DNA of 29,266 nucleotides, from positions 1 through 29,266 of the forward strand of contig JAEDDX010000031.1 of assembly GCA_016293615.1 (NCBI GenBank), in the 5' to 3' direction. Each line of letters begins with the position of its first letter. Position 1 is the first letter of the stretch. Shown here piece by piece: positions 1 through 6,910 of this stretch. The notes under the pieces are model-generated. The model worked only from the letters and a program-made list of their open reading frames with translations. It was not told the DNA's origin and did not search any database. The stretch is from Acetatifactor sp. GTDB lineage: Bacteria; Bacillota; Clostridia; Lachnospirales; Lachnospiraceae. The position numbers were made by a program, and so were the translations under genes.

Positions 1-549
1 CAGATCACGGACCAGATGTATGAGAAGATTTCCGGCAACGAAGCGCTGAGTGAGGAAGAAGCGAAGAAGACTGCCGCGCAGGTTGCGCTGGCTGCCTTAA
101 AGTACGGAGACCTGTCGAACCAGGCGAGCAAGGACTATGTCTTCGACATCGACAAGTTCATTTCCTTCGAGGGAGACACCGGCCCGTATATCCTTTATAC
201 CATCGTGCGTATCAAATCTATTCTGAATAAGTACAGGGAGCAGGGCGGAGAAATCTCCAAGGCAGCGCTTTCTGCGCCGCACAACGATTCCGAGAAGGCT
301 CTGATGATGCAGCTGACCCAGTTTATTTCCATGATGGAAGCTGCCTGCGAGGAGCTCGCGCCTCACAAGGTCTGTGCGTATATCTACGACCTGGCGAATG
401 CATTCAACCGCTTCTATCATGAGACCAGAATCCTCACGGAAGAGGATGCCGCAAAACAGGCAGGCTGGATCGCGCTTCTGGATCTGACGAGAGAGGTTTT
501 GGAGTGCTGTATCGATGTGCTTGGTTTTGATGCACCCGAAAGAATGTAA
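1..549 (+). CDS. argS: Arginyl-tRNA synthetase, C-terminal part (5' truncated by window edge)
   Basis: The reading frame is open from the first base and ends at TAA 547-549, so about 180 C-terminal residues are present. The stretch GDTGPYILYTIVRIKSI and the later YDLANAFNRFYHETRIL are typical of the class Ia arginyl-tRNA synthetase: the end of the catalytic domain followed by the all-helical DALR anticodon-binding domain. The enzyme charges tRNA-Arg with arginine in the cytoplasm, using ATP. The catalytic HIGH motif lies upstream of the window and cannot be checked. An ATG at 16 is in frame but is internal to the domain, not a start. A strong terminator follows 42 bases after the stop, so argS ends its transcription unit. 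Confidence 0.95.
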   Translation, partial: QITDQMYEKISGNEALSEEEAKKTAAQVALAALKYGDLSNQASKDYVFDIDKFISFEGDTGPYILYTIVRIKSILNKYREQGGEISKAALSAPHNDSEKALMMQLTQFISMMEAACEELAPHKVCAYIYDLANAFNRFYHETRILTEEDAAKQAGWIALLDLTREVLECCIDVLGFDAPERM

Positions 550-570
550 TAAATGCGATACCGAAGTATT

Positions 571-628
571 CTGCTTATGATAAGCAGTCCTGCGGCAACT
601 GCCCTGACCCGGGCAGTTGCCGCTTTTT
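571..628 (+). terminator. Intrinsic terminator of argS
   Basis: A perfect 13-bp stem (592-604 paired with 611-623, GCGGCAACTGCCC in the left arm) with a 6-base loop is followed directly by five T. A smaller hairpin, CTGCTTA-TGA-TAAGCAG (571-587), precedes it. The T run is also the outer edge of the palindrome that opens the 127-bp repeat. Confidence 0.92.
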
Positions 629-629
629 G

Positions 630-756
630 TAGTATAGGGAACTTCGTTCCCTATACTACAAAAACGCTCCGCGAGGATGCGCACTCGCGCGAGTTGAAAT
701 TTGTCGCATGTGCGACCGCGCTCGGCGCGAGAGTTTCGCAAGCGAAACTCTTTGTT
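630..756 (+). repeat. 127-bp palindrome-rich interspersed repeat, copy 1
   Basis: This block recurs in inverted orientation at 5108-5234 with one mismatch in 127 positions by eye (G in AGGGAAC here, A there). It is a chain of palindromes. A 19-bp inverted repeat with a TTC loop (624-642/646-664) comes first. ACTCGCGCGAGT (683-694), GTCGCA-TG-TGCGAC (703-716) and GAGTTTCGC-AA-GCGAAACTC (731-750) follow. It starts right at the T tract of the argS terminator. No transposase is nearby, so it resembles a non-autonomous element or REP/MITE-like repeat. Open frames across it appear to be by-products of its composition. It is not a gene I recognise. Confidence 0.88.
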
Positions 757-825
757 TCCGCATGCTGTAAGACGATGCGGATCGGAATCCGCACGATTCA
801 TTGTGATAAAGTGCTAAAATCGTGA

Positions 826-854
826 TTGACAAATCTGTATCAATATATTATTGT
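826..854 (+). promoter_or_regulatory. Sigma-A-type promoter for the traX-like gene
   Basis: TTGACA (826-831) is followed after exactly 17 bases by TATTGT (849-854). It lies between the repeat element and the gene starting at 898. Confidence 0.6.
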
Positions 855-897
855 ATTATTTGAACAATACAAGAAACAAAGAATCGAGGGAGTAAGA

Positions 898-1932
898 ATG
901 GAAGCAACTCTGAACAGAGAGCGAATGACCGGGCAGGAGCCCGGTGCTAAGAAAAAAGGGATTTGCGGAAGCACATTGAAGCTGATTGCCATAGCGGCGA
1001 TGCTCATCGACCATATCAGCGCGATGGTTTTGACCAGAATGCTGATCGTCAACGGGCTGGGCAATGTTACATCACAGGCACAACAGGAGCAGTGGCTGCG
1101 GGAGAATGCCGGGCTGTACGGTTGTATGGTTGTCATGAGATTGATCGGCAGACTGGGATTTCCGATTTTCTGTTTTCTTCTGGTAGAGGGTTTCCAAAAG
1201 ACCGGAAATGTGAAAAAGTATGCGCTTCGACTGGGACTGTTTGCTTTGCTTTCCGAGATCCCGTTCGACCTTGCCTGCCACGGTAAGGTATTGGAATTTG
1301 ACTATCAGAATGTTTTCTTTACTTTGTTTTTGGGCTTCCTTTTGATGTGGGCTGCGGATACCATAGAAAAGGGGGAGTTTCCCAAATGGTTCAGGAACTG
1401 TCTCGCGGTGGGCGGTGTTGTGATGCTTACTGTCGAACTGACCGGTGTTATTTATTCGATCCTCTGTAGTGTGATGCAGTATCAGTCCGGGACGTTGCCC
1501 GAAACCTATGTGATTGTCATGATTGGCGCAATTTGTGCGGCTGTGATCTCTCTGATCGTTTCTTTCGTCAGAAGGCGTAAGGGCGAGGGGAGTGTGTGGA
1601 AAACACTGGGGTATATCGCGGCTGTATTGCTTGCAATGTACGCGGCGAATCTGTTACGAACTGACTATTCCGGCATGGGAGTGCTGACCATCGCCGTGAT
1701 GTATTTCTTAAGGAAGCACAAGGTAAGGAGTATGCTCGGCGGATGTATTGTGCTGTCATTGATGAGTCTGATCGAACTTCCGGCCTTCCTGACCCTGATA
1801 CCCGTGAAGCTGTACAACGGGGAGCGGGGACTGAAGCTGAAATATTTCTTTTATGCCTTCTATCCGGTGCATCTCTTCCTGTTGTGGGTAATATGCGCGT
1901 TGATGGGAATGGGCGGGATTTCCGTTGTTTAA
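898..1932 (+). CDS. TraX family membrane protein
   Basis: This 344-residue protein has an N-terminal core, LKLIAIAAMLIDHISAMV followed by RLIGRLGFPIFCFLLVEGF, which is the hallmark of the TraX family. That family was named after the F-plasmid pilin N-acetylation gene and is widespread on Clostridia chromosomes, where its substrate is unknown. About eight hydrophobic segments place it in the membrane. The start at 898 is chosen because GAGGGAG lies seven bases upstream; an in-frame ATG-less extension to 826 would run through the promoter. No conjugation genes are near, so a role in pilus modification is not supported here. An ABC exporter follows 127 bases downstream, perhaps in the same transcript. 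Confidence 0.85.
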   Translation: MEATLNRERMTGQEPGAKKKGICGSTLKLIAIAAMLIDHISAMVLTRMLIVNGLGNVTSQAQQEQWLRENAGLYGCMVVMRLIGRLGFPIFCFLLVEGFQKTGNVKKYALRLGLFALLSEIPFDLACHGKVLEFDYQNVFFTLFLGFLLMWAADTIEKGEFPKWFRNCLAVGGVVMLTVELTGVIYSILCSVMQYQSGTLPETYVIVMIGAICAAVISLIVSFVRRRKGEGSVWKTLGYIAAVLLAMYAANLLRTDYSGMGVLTIAVMYFLRKHKVRSMLGGCIVLSLMSLIELPAFLTLIPVKLYNGERGLKLKYFFYAFYPVHLFLLWVICALMGMGGISVV

Positions 1933-2059
1933 ACAATCGGGTTACGACCTTCACCGGAATGGTATTCCGGGCGTGCGCCGGATGCTCGTGATCGGTCCGC
2001 AAGACGCCGGACCCGGCTGTGTGAAGGAACCGGGAAAGATAAGAAAAGGGGACAAGAAA

Positions 2060-2791
2060 ATGTTAGAGGTAATTAAGGTATCAAAAAAGTATGGCAAGAC
2101 ATTGGCAGCCGATGAAGTCGGTTTCACGGTGCCGGACGGCAAAGTAGGCATTCTGCTCGGACCCAACGGCGCGGGTAAATCCACGGTCATCAAGAGCATT
2201 GCGGGACTGCTCCGCTTTCAGGGAGAAGTCAGGATTCAGGGGATGAATTCCAAGACAATGGAGGCTAAGAAGGTGTTTGCCTATGTGCCGGAGCTTCCGT
2301 TTATGTATGATTCGCTGACGGTGCGGGAGCATATCGATTTTATCACCAGAGCCTATGGCGTGCAGGCGACCGAGGAGGAGATCGGGGAGCTGTTTGAACG
2401 CTTTGAACTCACCGACAAACAGCAGAAGCTGGGCAATGAGCTTTCCAAGGGTATGATGCAGAAGGTCAGCATTTGCTGCGCACTGATCATCAAACCCAAG
2501 GTGATCCTGTTGGATGAGCCCATGGTCGGTCTGGATCCTGCAGCGATCAAGGAACTGAAAAAGGTGATCCTCGAACTTCGTGACGGAGGCTGTACCATTC
2601 TGATCTCCACGCATATGCTGGATATGGTGAAGGATCTGTGGGATGTTACCTTTGTGATGAATAAGGGCAAGATCCTCGGAACCTATGTGAAGGAAAATCT
2701 CGAGGACAAGGATCTGGAGGAACTGTTCTTCCAGGTAACCGGTCAGGCGGAGCATTCCGGTGAGGAAAGTCTGCACACAGAGGAGGAATAA
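2060..2791 (+). CDS. ABC transporter ATP-binding protein
   Basis: The 243-residue product has all the ABC ATPase motifs: Walker A GPNGAGKST near residue 34, signature LSKGMMQKV, Walker B VILLDEP with the D-loop MVGLD, and switch histidine in STHML. It should hydrolyse ATP to power the membrane protein encoded directly downstream. The sequence resembles the CcmA/YxlF-type exporter ATPases. The start at 2060 is supported by AAAGGGGA upstream; the frame is open further back, but that extension has no family similarity. The gap before it (1933-2059) holds a perfect 7-bp inverted repeat CCGGAAT-GGT-ATTCCGG (1954-1970) but no T tract. Its substrate cannot be told from sequence. Confidence 0.92.
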   Translation: MLEVIKVSKKYGKTLAADEVGFTVPDGKVGILLGPNGAGKSTVIKSIAGLLRFQGEVRIQGMNSKTMEAKKVFAYVPELPFMYDSLTVREHIDFITRAYGVQATEEEIGELFERFELTDKQQKLGNELSKGMMQKVSICCALIIKPKVILLDEPMVGLDPAAIKELKKVILELRDGGCTILISTHMLDMVKDLWDVTFVMNKGKILGTYVKENLEDKDLEELFFQVTGQAEHSGEESLHTEEE

Positions 2792-2794
2792 GTG

Positions 2795-4360
2795 ATGAGG
2801 GCGTTATTGTTTCTCTGGAAAAGACTGTGGATCAATTATTTGAAAAAGGCTTTGCGAAAGCCGACATTTTATATCTATGTGGTATTTATCGCGTTCTATG
2901 TGATTATGATATCGATATCGCTGCAGAGCATGTTCGTGGCGCCGGATAGCAGCATGCTTGCCATGATTCTGATCGGCTTTTCGCTTCTTACGATACCCGG
3001 CAATCTGAATTCCTTTGCGAAGAGGAAAGGACTGCTGTTTCGAAACAGTGATATTCATTTTGTCTTCCCGTCCCCGATCGGCCCGAAGACGATTCTGGTG
3101 TCTACCTTCCTGCGGACCCTGGTTTCCAGATTGCTGATGTGCCTGATTCTGGTGGCAGTGGGAATCTTCGCATTTCGGATCGAGGTCTGGAGAATGCTGC
3201 TGTACGGATTGTTCTCCATTGGGTTCCAGTTCACCTATGAAGGGTGTCTGGCTGTGATCCTGTTTGCCTCCGAGAAGCTCGGAGAGCGCGGCCGAAAATG
3301 GATCGTGGGACTGTCCTACGGCGTCTATGCATTGCTCGCGGTGATTGTCGCCGTAGAGTATTTCCGGGTGGGGCTCGGCTTTCAGCTGGCGACTGCCTTT
3401 CTGGAAAGTGAAGCGCTTCGTCTGGTGCCGATCCTCGGATGGTATATCAGTGTGATCATGATGATTTTCGTCGGTCCTTCTGTCGTCACTGTCATCGGCT
3501 GCATCTGCTATGTGGTTTCCTTCGTCCTTCTCCTGATGACAGCGCTTCGGATGCAGTGTACGGGAGAGTATTACGAGGATGCGCTGAAGTTTGCGGATGA
3601 CTACGAGGAGGCGCTTCAGAAACAGAAGAAGGGCAAGACAGTAGTCGCCGTCGGCAAGAAAGAAAAGTACGGAACCGCCAAGATCACCTGGAAGGGAAGC
3701 GGTGCCAGAGCGTTGTTCTACAGACAGCTGCTGGAGTATAAGAAGACCAGATTCTTTATCTTCGACCTGATGATGCTGCTTCATCTGGCAGCCGGTATTA
3801 TCATCGGCCTGGTATCCATCTTTGATGCAGAAGGATTCGGTGAGGTGACTCCGTTCATTCTGCCTCTGGTGGGCTGTTATATCATTTTTATTTTCACATC
3901 CATCAACGGTAAGTGGGCGAATGAGTTGAGTTCCCCTTACACCTACCTGATTCCGGACAATACGCTGCAAAAGCTCCTGTGCGTGACGGGCATTCAGAAT
4001 ATCAAGAACCTGATAAGCGCCTTGCTTTTGATGGTACCGGGCGGTATATTGATTGGGCTGTCGCCCGTAATCATTGTGCTCGGAACTGTCGCCTACACTC
4101 TGTTTGCGGCGACGAAGCTCTACGGCCATACCATGACGGAGGTTGTGGTCGGGGATACTCTCGGCAGATTCGGCCAACAGATGCTGGAGATGCTGCTCAT
4201 CGGGCTTGGGCTCGGAGCCGCCTGCCTGAGCGCACTGCTCGGTATGATGGTGAGCGGTCTGACACTTGCCTATGTATTAATGTGTCTGATGCTGTTTTTG
4301 TATGACTCGATCTTGATTACCGTGTCTACCCTGAACTTCTATCATATGGAAAAAGAGTAA
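2795..4360 (+). CDS. Putative ABC exporter, membrane subunit
   Basis: This is an integral membrane protein of 521 residues with roughly ten to twelve hydrophobic segments. It carries the conserved stretch GLLFRNSDIHFVFPSPIG characteristic of the Putative ABC exporter family. A charged cytoplasmic loop near residues 260-310 separates two membrane halves. It starts three bases after the ATPase stop. A GTG at 2792 is also in frame, but the ATG at 2795 sits eight bases from the GAGGAGG site and is preferred. ATPase and permease are clearly a translational pair forming one transporter. Cargo is unknown; self-immunity and lipid or peptide export are all possible for this family. Confidence 0.82.
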   Translation: MRALLFLWKRLWINYLKKALRKPTFYIYVVFIAFYVIMISISLQSMFVAPDSSMLAMILIGFSLLTIPGNLNSFAKRKGLLFRNSDIHFVFPSPIGPKTILVSTFLRTLVSRLLMCLILVAVGIFAFRIEVWRMLLYGLFSIGFQFTYEGCLAVILFASEKLGERGRKWIVGLSYGVYALLAVIVAVEYFRVGLGFQLATAFLESEALRLVPILGWYISVIMMIFVGPSVVTVIGCICYVVSFVLLLMTALRMQCTGEYYEDALKFADDYEEALQKQKKGKTVVAVGKKEKYGTAKITWKGSGARALFYRQLLEYKKTRFFIFDLMMLLHLAAGIIIGLVSIFDAEGFGEVTPFILPLVGCYIIFIFTSINGKWANELSSPYTYLIPDNTLQKLLCVTGIQNIKNLISALLLMVPGGILIGLSPVIIVLGTVAYTLFAATKLYGHTMTEVVVGDTLGRFGQQMLEMLLIGLGLGAACLSALLGMMVSGLTLAYVLMCLMLFLYDSILITVSTLNFYHMEKE

Positions 4361-4469
4361 GATATCATAAACTCCTGATTTGAAAGCGTGTTCCCTCATG
4401 TTAAGTCCTGCGGTCTGCAGCAGGCATGCAGGACCTGTCGGGCACGCAGCTTTGAAACAGGAGGCATCC

Positions 4470-4507
4470 AAAAAGACTCCGGGCGATTCTTTGCTCGGAG
4501 TCTTTTT
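4470..4507. terminator. Bidirectional terminator between the ABC exporter and mntP
   Basis: AAAAAGACTCCG (4470-4481) pairs perfectly with CGGAGTCTTTTT (4496-4507), with a 14-base loop. The A run on one side and T run on the other let the hairpin terminate both convergent units. Confidence 0.9.
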
Positions 4508-4525
4508 GGTTGGTTATGTGGTTCC

Positions 4526-5083
4526 TTATGCAAGCAGATGCTCTGCCAGAATCTTGGCGCCCATTACAATCAGGATGATGCCGCCGAAGATCTCTGCCTT
4601 GGACTTGTATCTCAGACCAAAGACATTGCCGATTTTGACTCCCACGACGGAGAGCACAAAGGTGGTTACGCCGATAAAGGCGACGGCCGGAATGATGCGG
4701 ACCTGCAGAAAGGCATAGGTGACGCCGACTGCAAGGGCATCGATGCTGGTTGCCACCGCAAGCAGGAACATGGTTTTGAGATCCACGGAATCGTTGGCCT
4801 CGTCCTCATCGCCGGACAGGGCTTCTTTTATCATGTTGATGCCGATGAATGCCAGCAGAACGAAAGCGATCCAGTGGTCGATGGAGGTCACATATTTTTC
4901 AAAGCGGGTGCCGAGCAGGTAGCCGATGGCAGGCATGAGCGCCTGAAAGCCACCGAACCACAGTCCGATGAGGACGGCTTTCTTGACGGAAAGCTTTTTC
5001 ATGGCAAGCCCCTTGCAGACGGAGACCGCAAACGCATCCATGGAAAGTCCGACAGCCGTGATAAAGAGTGTCAGTAAGCTCAT
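4526..5083 (-). CDS. mntP: Manganese efflux pump MntP
   Basis: The 185-residue product is a six-helix membrane protein of the MntP (YebN, DUF204) family, which exports excess Mn(II). Visible signatures are GLSMDAFAVSVCKGL at the N-terminus and the matching ATSIDALAVGVTYAF in the second half; the aspartates in both repeats are the metal-path residues of the family. The start at 5083 is fixed by AAGGAGA seven bases upstream. The frame stays open for 61 more codons, but these translate the inverted 127-bp repeat and should not be annotated as protein. No yybP-ykoY-type leader is apparent, as the repeat occupies that place. It converges with the ABC exporter across a shared terminator. Confidence 0.93.
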   Translation of the reverse strand: MSLLTLFITAVGLSMDAFAVSVCKGLAMKKLSVKKAVLIGLWFGGFQALMPAIGYLLGTRFEKYVTSIDHWIAFVLLAFIGINMIKEALSGDEDEANDSVDLKTMFLLAVATSIDALAVGVTYAFLQVRIIPAVAFIGVTTFVLSVVGVKIGNVFGLRYKSKAEIFGGIILIVMGAKILAEHLLA

Positions 5084-5107
5084 AGTTTCTCCTTGGTGTA
5101 TTTCCGG

Positions 5108-5234
5108 AACAAAGAGTTTCGCTTGCGAAACTCTCGCGCCGAGCGCGGTCGCACATGCGACAAATTTCAACTCGCGCGAGTGCGCATCCTCGCGGAGCGT
5201 TTTTGTAGTATAGGGAACGAAGTTTCCTATACTA
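5108..5234 (-). repeat. 127-bp palindrome-rich interspersed repeat, copy 2 (inverted)
   Basis: Read on the minus strand, this matches 630-756 at 126 of 127 positions by eye, including every internal palindrome. It sits between the cspA terminator and the mntP ribosome binding site, 25 bases upstream of the mntP start codon. As with copy 1, its AGTATAGG end faces the terminator of the gene upstream, in the same relative orientation. Confidence 0.88.
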
Positions 5235-5268
5235 TGAAAAAGGGTATCTACTATGAAAAAGGGCATCG
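5231..5268. repeat. 19-bp imperfect tandem duplication beside the repeat element
   Basis: ACTATGAAAAAGGGTATCT (5231-5249) is followed directly by ACTATGAAAAAGGGCATCG (5250-5268), 17 of 19 identical. It overlaps the outer edge of repeat copy 2 and the T tract and stem of the cspA terminator, and so may record the insertion event. Confidence 0.7.
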
Positions 5269-5282
5269 GTATACCGATGCCC
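5256..5282 (-). terminator. Intrinsic terminator of cspA
   Basis: A perfect 22-bp palindrome (5261-5282, half-site GGGCATCGGTA) is followed on the minus strand by five T (5256-5260). It lies 27 bases past the cspA stop codon. Confidence 0.88.
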
Positions 5283-5309
5283 TCATGGTTGTCATATTGT
5301 CACAGGTGA

Positions 5310-5525
5310 TTAAGCTACTACAGTAACGTTGGTAGCGCGAATCTTGCTGCTGTTCTGAGGATCGCACTCTGTATCGAAAGTAACCTTCTGGCCTTCCTCA
5401 AGAGACTTGAAGCCCTCAGCGTTGATAGCGGAGAAGTGTACGAAAACTTCCTCTCCGGTAGCATCGTTGGTGATGAAACCGTAACCCTTCTGTGCGTTAA
5501 ACCATTTAACTGTACCGTTGTTCAT
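5310..5525 (-). CDS. cspA: Cold shock protein (CspA family)
   Basis: This 71-residue single cold-shock domain opens with MNNGTVKWFNAQKGYGFI, containing RNP1 (KGYGFI), and has RNP2 as VFVHFSAI. These aromatic surfaces bind single-stranded RNA and DNA, and the family melts RNA structure during cold adaptation or growth transitions. Length is normal for the family. The start follows an ideal AAGGAGGT site. It is monocistronic: its own promoter lies about 140 bases upstream and a strong terminator follows. The long A/T-rich leader is typical of regulated csp genes. Confidence 0.96.
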   Translation of the reverse strand: MNNGTVKWFNAQKGYGFITNDATGEEVFVHFSAINAEGFKSLEEGQKVTFDTECDPQNSSKIRATNVTVVA

Positions 5526-5572
5526 TGTGGTACCTCCTTAAAAAATAAAATAAGTGATTCGTAAACTAGGAC

Positions 5573-5634
5573 AAAAAAATCACATATTTGTGTAAACCAT
5601 CATCAAAGTAACAATGACTTACAAAAATATGTGA
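5573..5634 (-). promoter_or_regulatory. Terminator-like hairpin in the cspA leader
   Basis: On the minus-strand transcript TCACATATTT (5634-5625) pairs with AAATATGTGA (5589-5580), enclosing about 35 bases, and is followed at once by seven T. A 10-bp, nearly all A/T stem is weak at 37 °C and would be more stable in the cold, so a temperature-responsive leader or attenuator is possible. This is inference. Confidence 0.45.
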
Positions 5635-5665
5635 GATCAATGACTTTCATTTAGAATACCTTTAA

Positions 5666-5695
5666 AGTATAGCATTATTATTTACGGAATGTCAA
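5666..5695 (-). promoter_or_regulatory. Promoter of cspA
   Basis: On the minus strand TTGACA (5695-5690) is followed after 18 bases by TATACT (5671-5666). It implies a leader of about 130 bases before the start codon. Confidence 0.78.
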
Positions 5696-5782
5696 CAATT
5701 TTTTTATGCGCTGTATAACTGTGTTGTGCAGTGGAAAAATGACTAAAACAGGGAGAACCGGAAGGTTTACGGAGGTATGGAT

Positions 5783-6469
5783 ATGCAGTTGGCATGGATG
5801 GTCACGGGAGTTTTGGCGGCACTGATGATGGGGTATTCCTACGGGAGATTGAGCGGCAGAAGAAACTTAGTCAGGACGGGAAGGTCTGCGGACGGGTCGG
5901 ATGCGGAGGTGTTTGAAGGCGCGGGCGAACTGACAGCGCAGGTACAAGGCTTTGGGAGAGCGGCGGGAAGAACCCCGTCTGCCGGAAACGACAGCCGGGG
6001 CGTCGTATTCGGCGTCTTCAGCCCGGTCACGGGAATGGTCACCAAGGTGTCGCAGGAGGGGGAGGTGTCTGTTGCAATTCACCCGGAGGAGGACAGACTC
6101 TACGCCCCGATAAACGGCCGGATCATGAAGATTTATCCGATGGGAAACAGGCTCCTGCTAAGGACTTCCTCCGGGACGGAAGTCACAATACAGGTAGGAG
6201 AGACACAGGATGATATGCTTGCCAGGTGCTTCCGACCGCGCGTCGTGCAAAATGAAGTGGTCGGGAAGGGCAAACTGCTGCTGGAGTTCGACAGAAGGGC
6301 TCTGGAGGCAGGCGGGGAGAACACGGATGTCTGTCTCGAGCTTGACAGCAGGGGCAATTCTGAAAAAAGGGTCTTTGCCGCGGAGGGAAGGGAGGTCAAG
6401 AGAGGAGAACAACTTGTCGGACTTCGGATCGGAGAAAGTGAAAAGGGGATCGCATCACTTTTTTCTTGA
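5783..6469 (+). CDS. Membrane-anchored EIIA-Glc-like domain protein lacking the phosphorylation histidines
   Basis: The 228-residue product has one N-terminal hydrophobic segment (about residues 3-20), a variable linker to about 72, and then a glucose-type PTS EIIA fold: GVFSPVTGMVTKVSQ, YAPINGRIMKIYP, LLLRTSSGTEVTIQVG and KGKLLLEFD. In true EIIA-Glc the phosphorylated histidine sits in a V/I-H-F/I-G context; here that position is Gln137 (TIQVG). The second active-site histidine, before the LLLRT strand, is Asn122 or Arg123. It therefore cannot take part in phosphotransfer as EIIA does, and a binding or sensory role is inferred. The start at 5783 is chosen because GGAGGT touches the upstream ATG (5777) but is seven bases from this one. 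Its stop overlaps the csoR promoter. Confidence 0.75.
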   Translation: MQLAWMVTGVLAALMMGYSYGRLSGRRNLVRTGRSADGSDAEVFEGAGELTAQVQGFGRAAGRTPSAGNDSRGVVFGVFSPVTGMVTKVSQEGEVSVAIHPEEDRLYAPINGRIMKIYPMGNRLLLRTSSGTEVTIQVGETQDDMLARCFRPRVVQNEVVGKGKLLLEFDRRALEAGGENTDVCLELDSRGNSEKRVFAAEGREVKRGEQLVGLRIGESEKGIASLFS

Positions 6470-6494
6470 CAAAAATACCGGCAGGGGGTATATT
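6466..6494 (+). promoter_or_regulatory. Promoter of the csoR-copA copper operon
   Basis: TTGACA (6466-6471), a 17-base spacer and TATATT (6489-6494) form a near-consensus promoter. The -35 box overlaps the stop codon of the preceding gene. A CsoR-type half-match fills the spacer. Confidence 0.85.
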
Positions 6495-6525
6495 AAACAC
6501 ATCGAAGAATACCCCATAGGGGTAT
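6475..6525 (+). promoter_or_regulatory. Two CsoR-type operators
   Basis: A perfect inverted repeat ATACCCCATAGGGGTAT (6509-6525) lies just past the expected transcription start. A second, degenerate copy ATACCGGCAGGGGGTAT (6475-6491) covers the spacer and the edge of the -10 box. Both fit the G/C-tract-flanked-by-ATA pattern of CsoR/RcnR-family sites. Binding at either would block the polymerase, so the operon is very probably autoregulated by the adjacent csoR product and released by Cu(I). Confidence 0.82.
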
Positions 6526-6597
6526 AAGAATGATCATGAAATGAGTGTGCCTTGGCCTGAAACGAGCCGAGGAAGGAACAATACGGAGGAAGACAAG

Positions 6598-6900
6598 ATG
6601 GAAGAGAATACCTGCCGTTGTCATCAGAAGGCAAATCCCAGAGAGGAAGAGACATTGAAACTGCTGAAAAACAGACTCAACCGCATGACGGGACAGTTAA
6701 CCGGAATCAGCCGTATGTTGGATGAAAACCGGTATTGCGGTGATATTCTGACACAGATCGCCGCGGTGGAGAGCGCTCTGCAGTCCTTCGGATACCTGAT
6801 TTTGCAGGAGCATATGGAGACTTGTATGGCGGAGGAGTTGAAGAAAGGGAATACGGAAATCGTTTCGGAAGCGGTGGAATTGATTAAGAAGCTGAAGTAG
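6598..6900 (+). CDS. csoR: Copper-sensing transcriptional repressor CsoR
   Basis: This 100-residue all-helical protein of the CsoR/RcnR (DUF156) family shows the LKNRLNRMTGQLTGISRML helix and the Cu(I) ligand triad Cys47, His72, Cys76. The spacing of 25 and 4 residues is identical to that of known CsoR proteins. In the family, Cu(I) binding to this triad lowers DNA affinity. An extra CRCH motif (residues 6-9) precedes the core and could add a metal contact; this is inference. The start at 6598 follows GGAGGA; the open frame upstream to 6541 lies in the leader. It is the first gene of the copper operon, 10 bases before copA. Confidence 0.93.
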   Translation: MEENTCRCHQKANPREEETLKLLKNRLNRMTGQLTGISRMLDENRYCGDILTQIAAVESALQSFGYLILQEHMETCMAEELKKGNTEIVSEAVELIKKLK

Positions 6901-6910
6901 GAAGGCTGCG

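Noticed and set aside
97..825. Open frames on both strands crossing the first repeat element
   Set aside because: They translate the palindromic repeat (the same peptide appears in both copies) joined to unrelated flanks, have no ribosome binding site and no domain.
1954..1970. Perfect inverted repeat CCGGAAT-GGT-ATTCCGG upstream of the ABC ATPase gene
   Set aside because: No T tract and no matching second site; could be a small operator, but a single 7-bp arm is not enough to claim one.
2804..4177. Long minus-strand open frame of 457 codons opposite the ABC exporter membrane gene
   Set aside because: Composition is rich in His, Gln and Asp, as expected for the complement of a membrane-protein gene; no start signals or recognised motifs.
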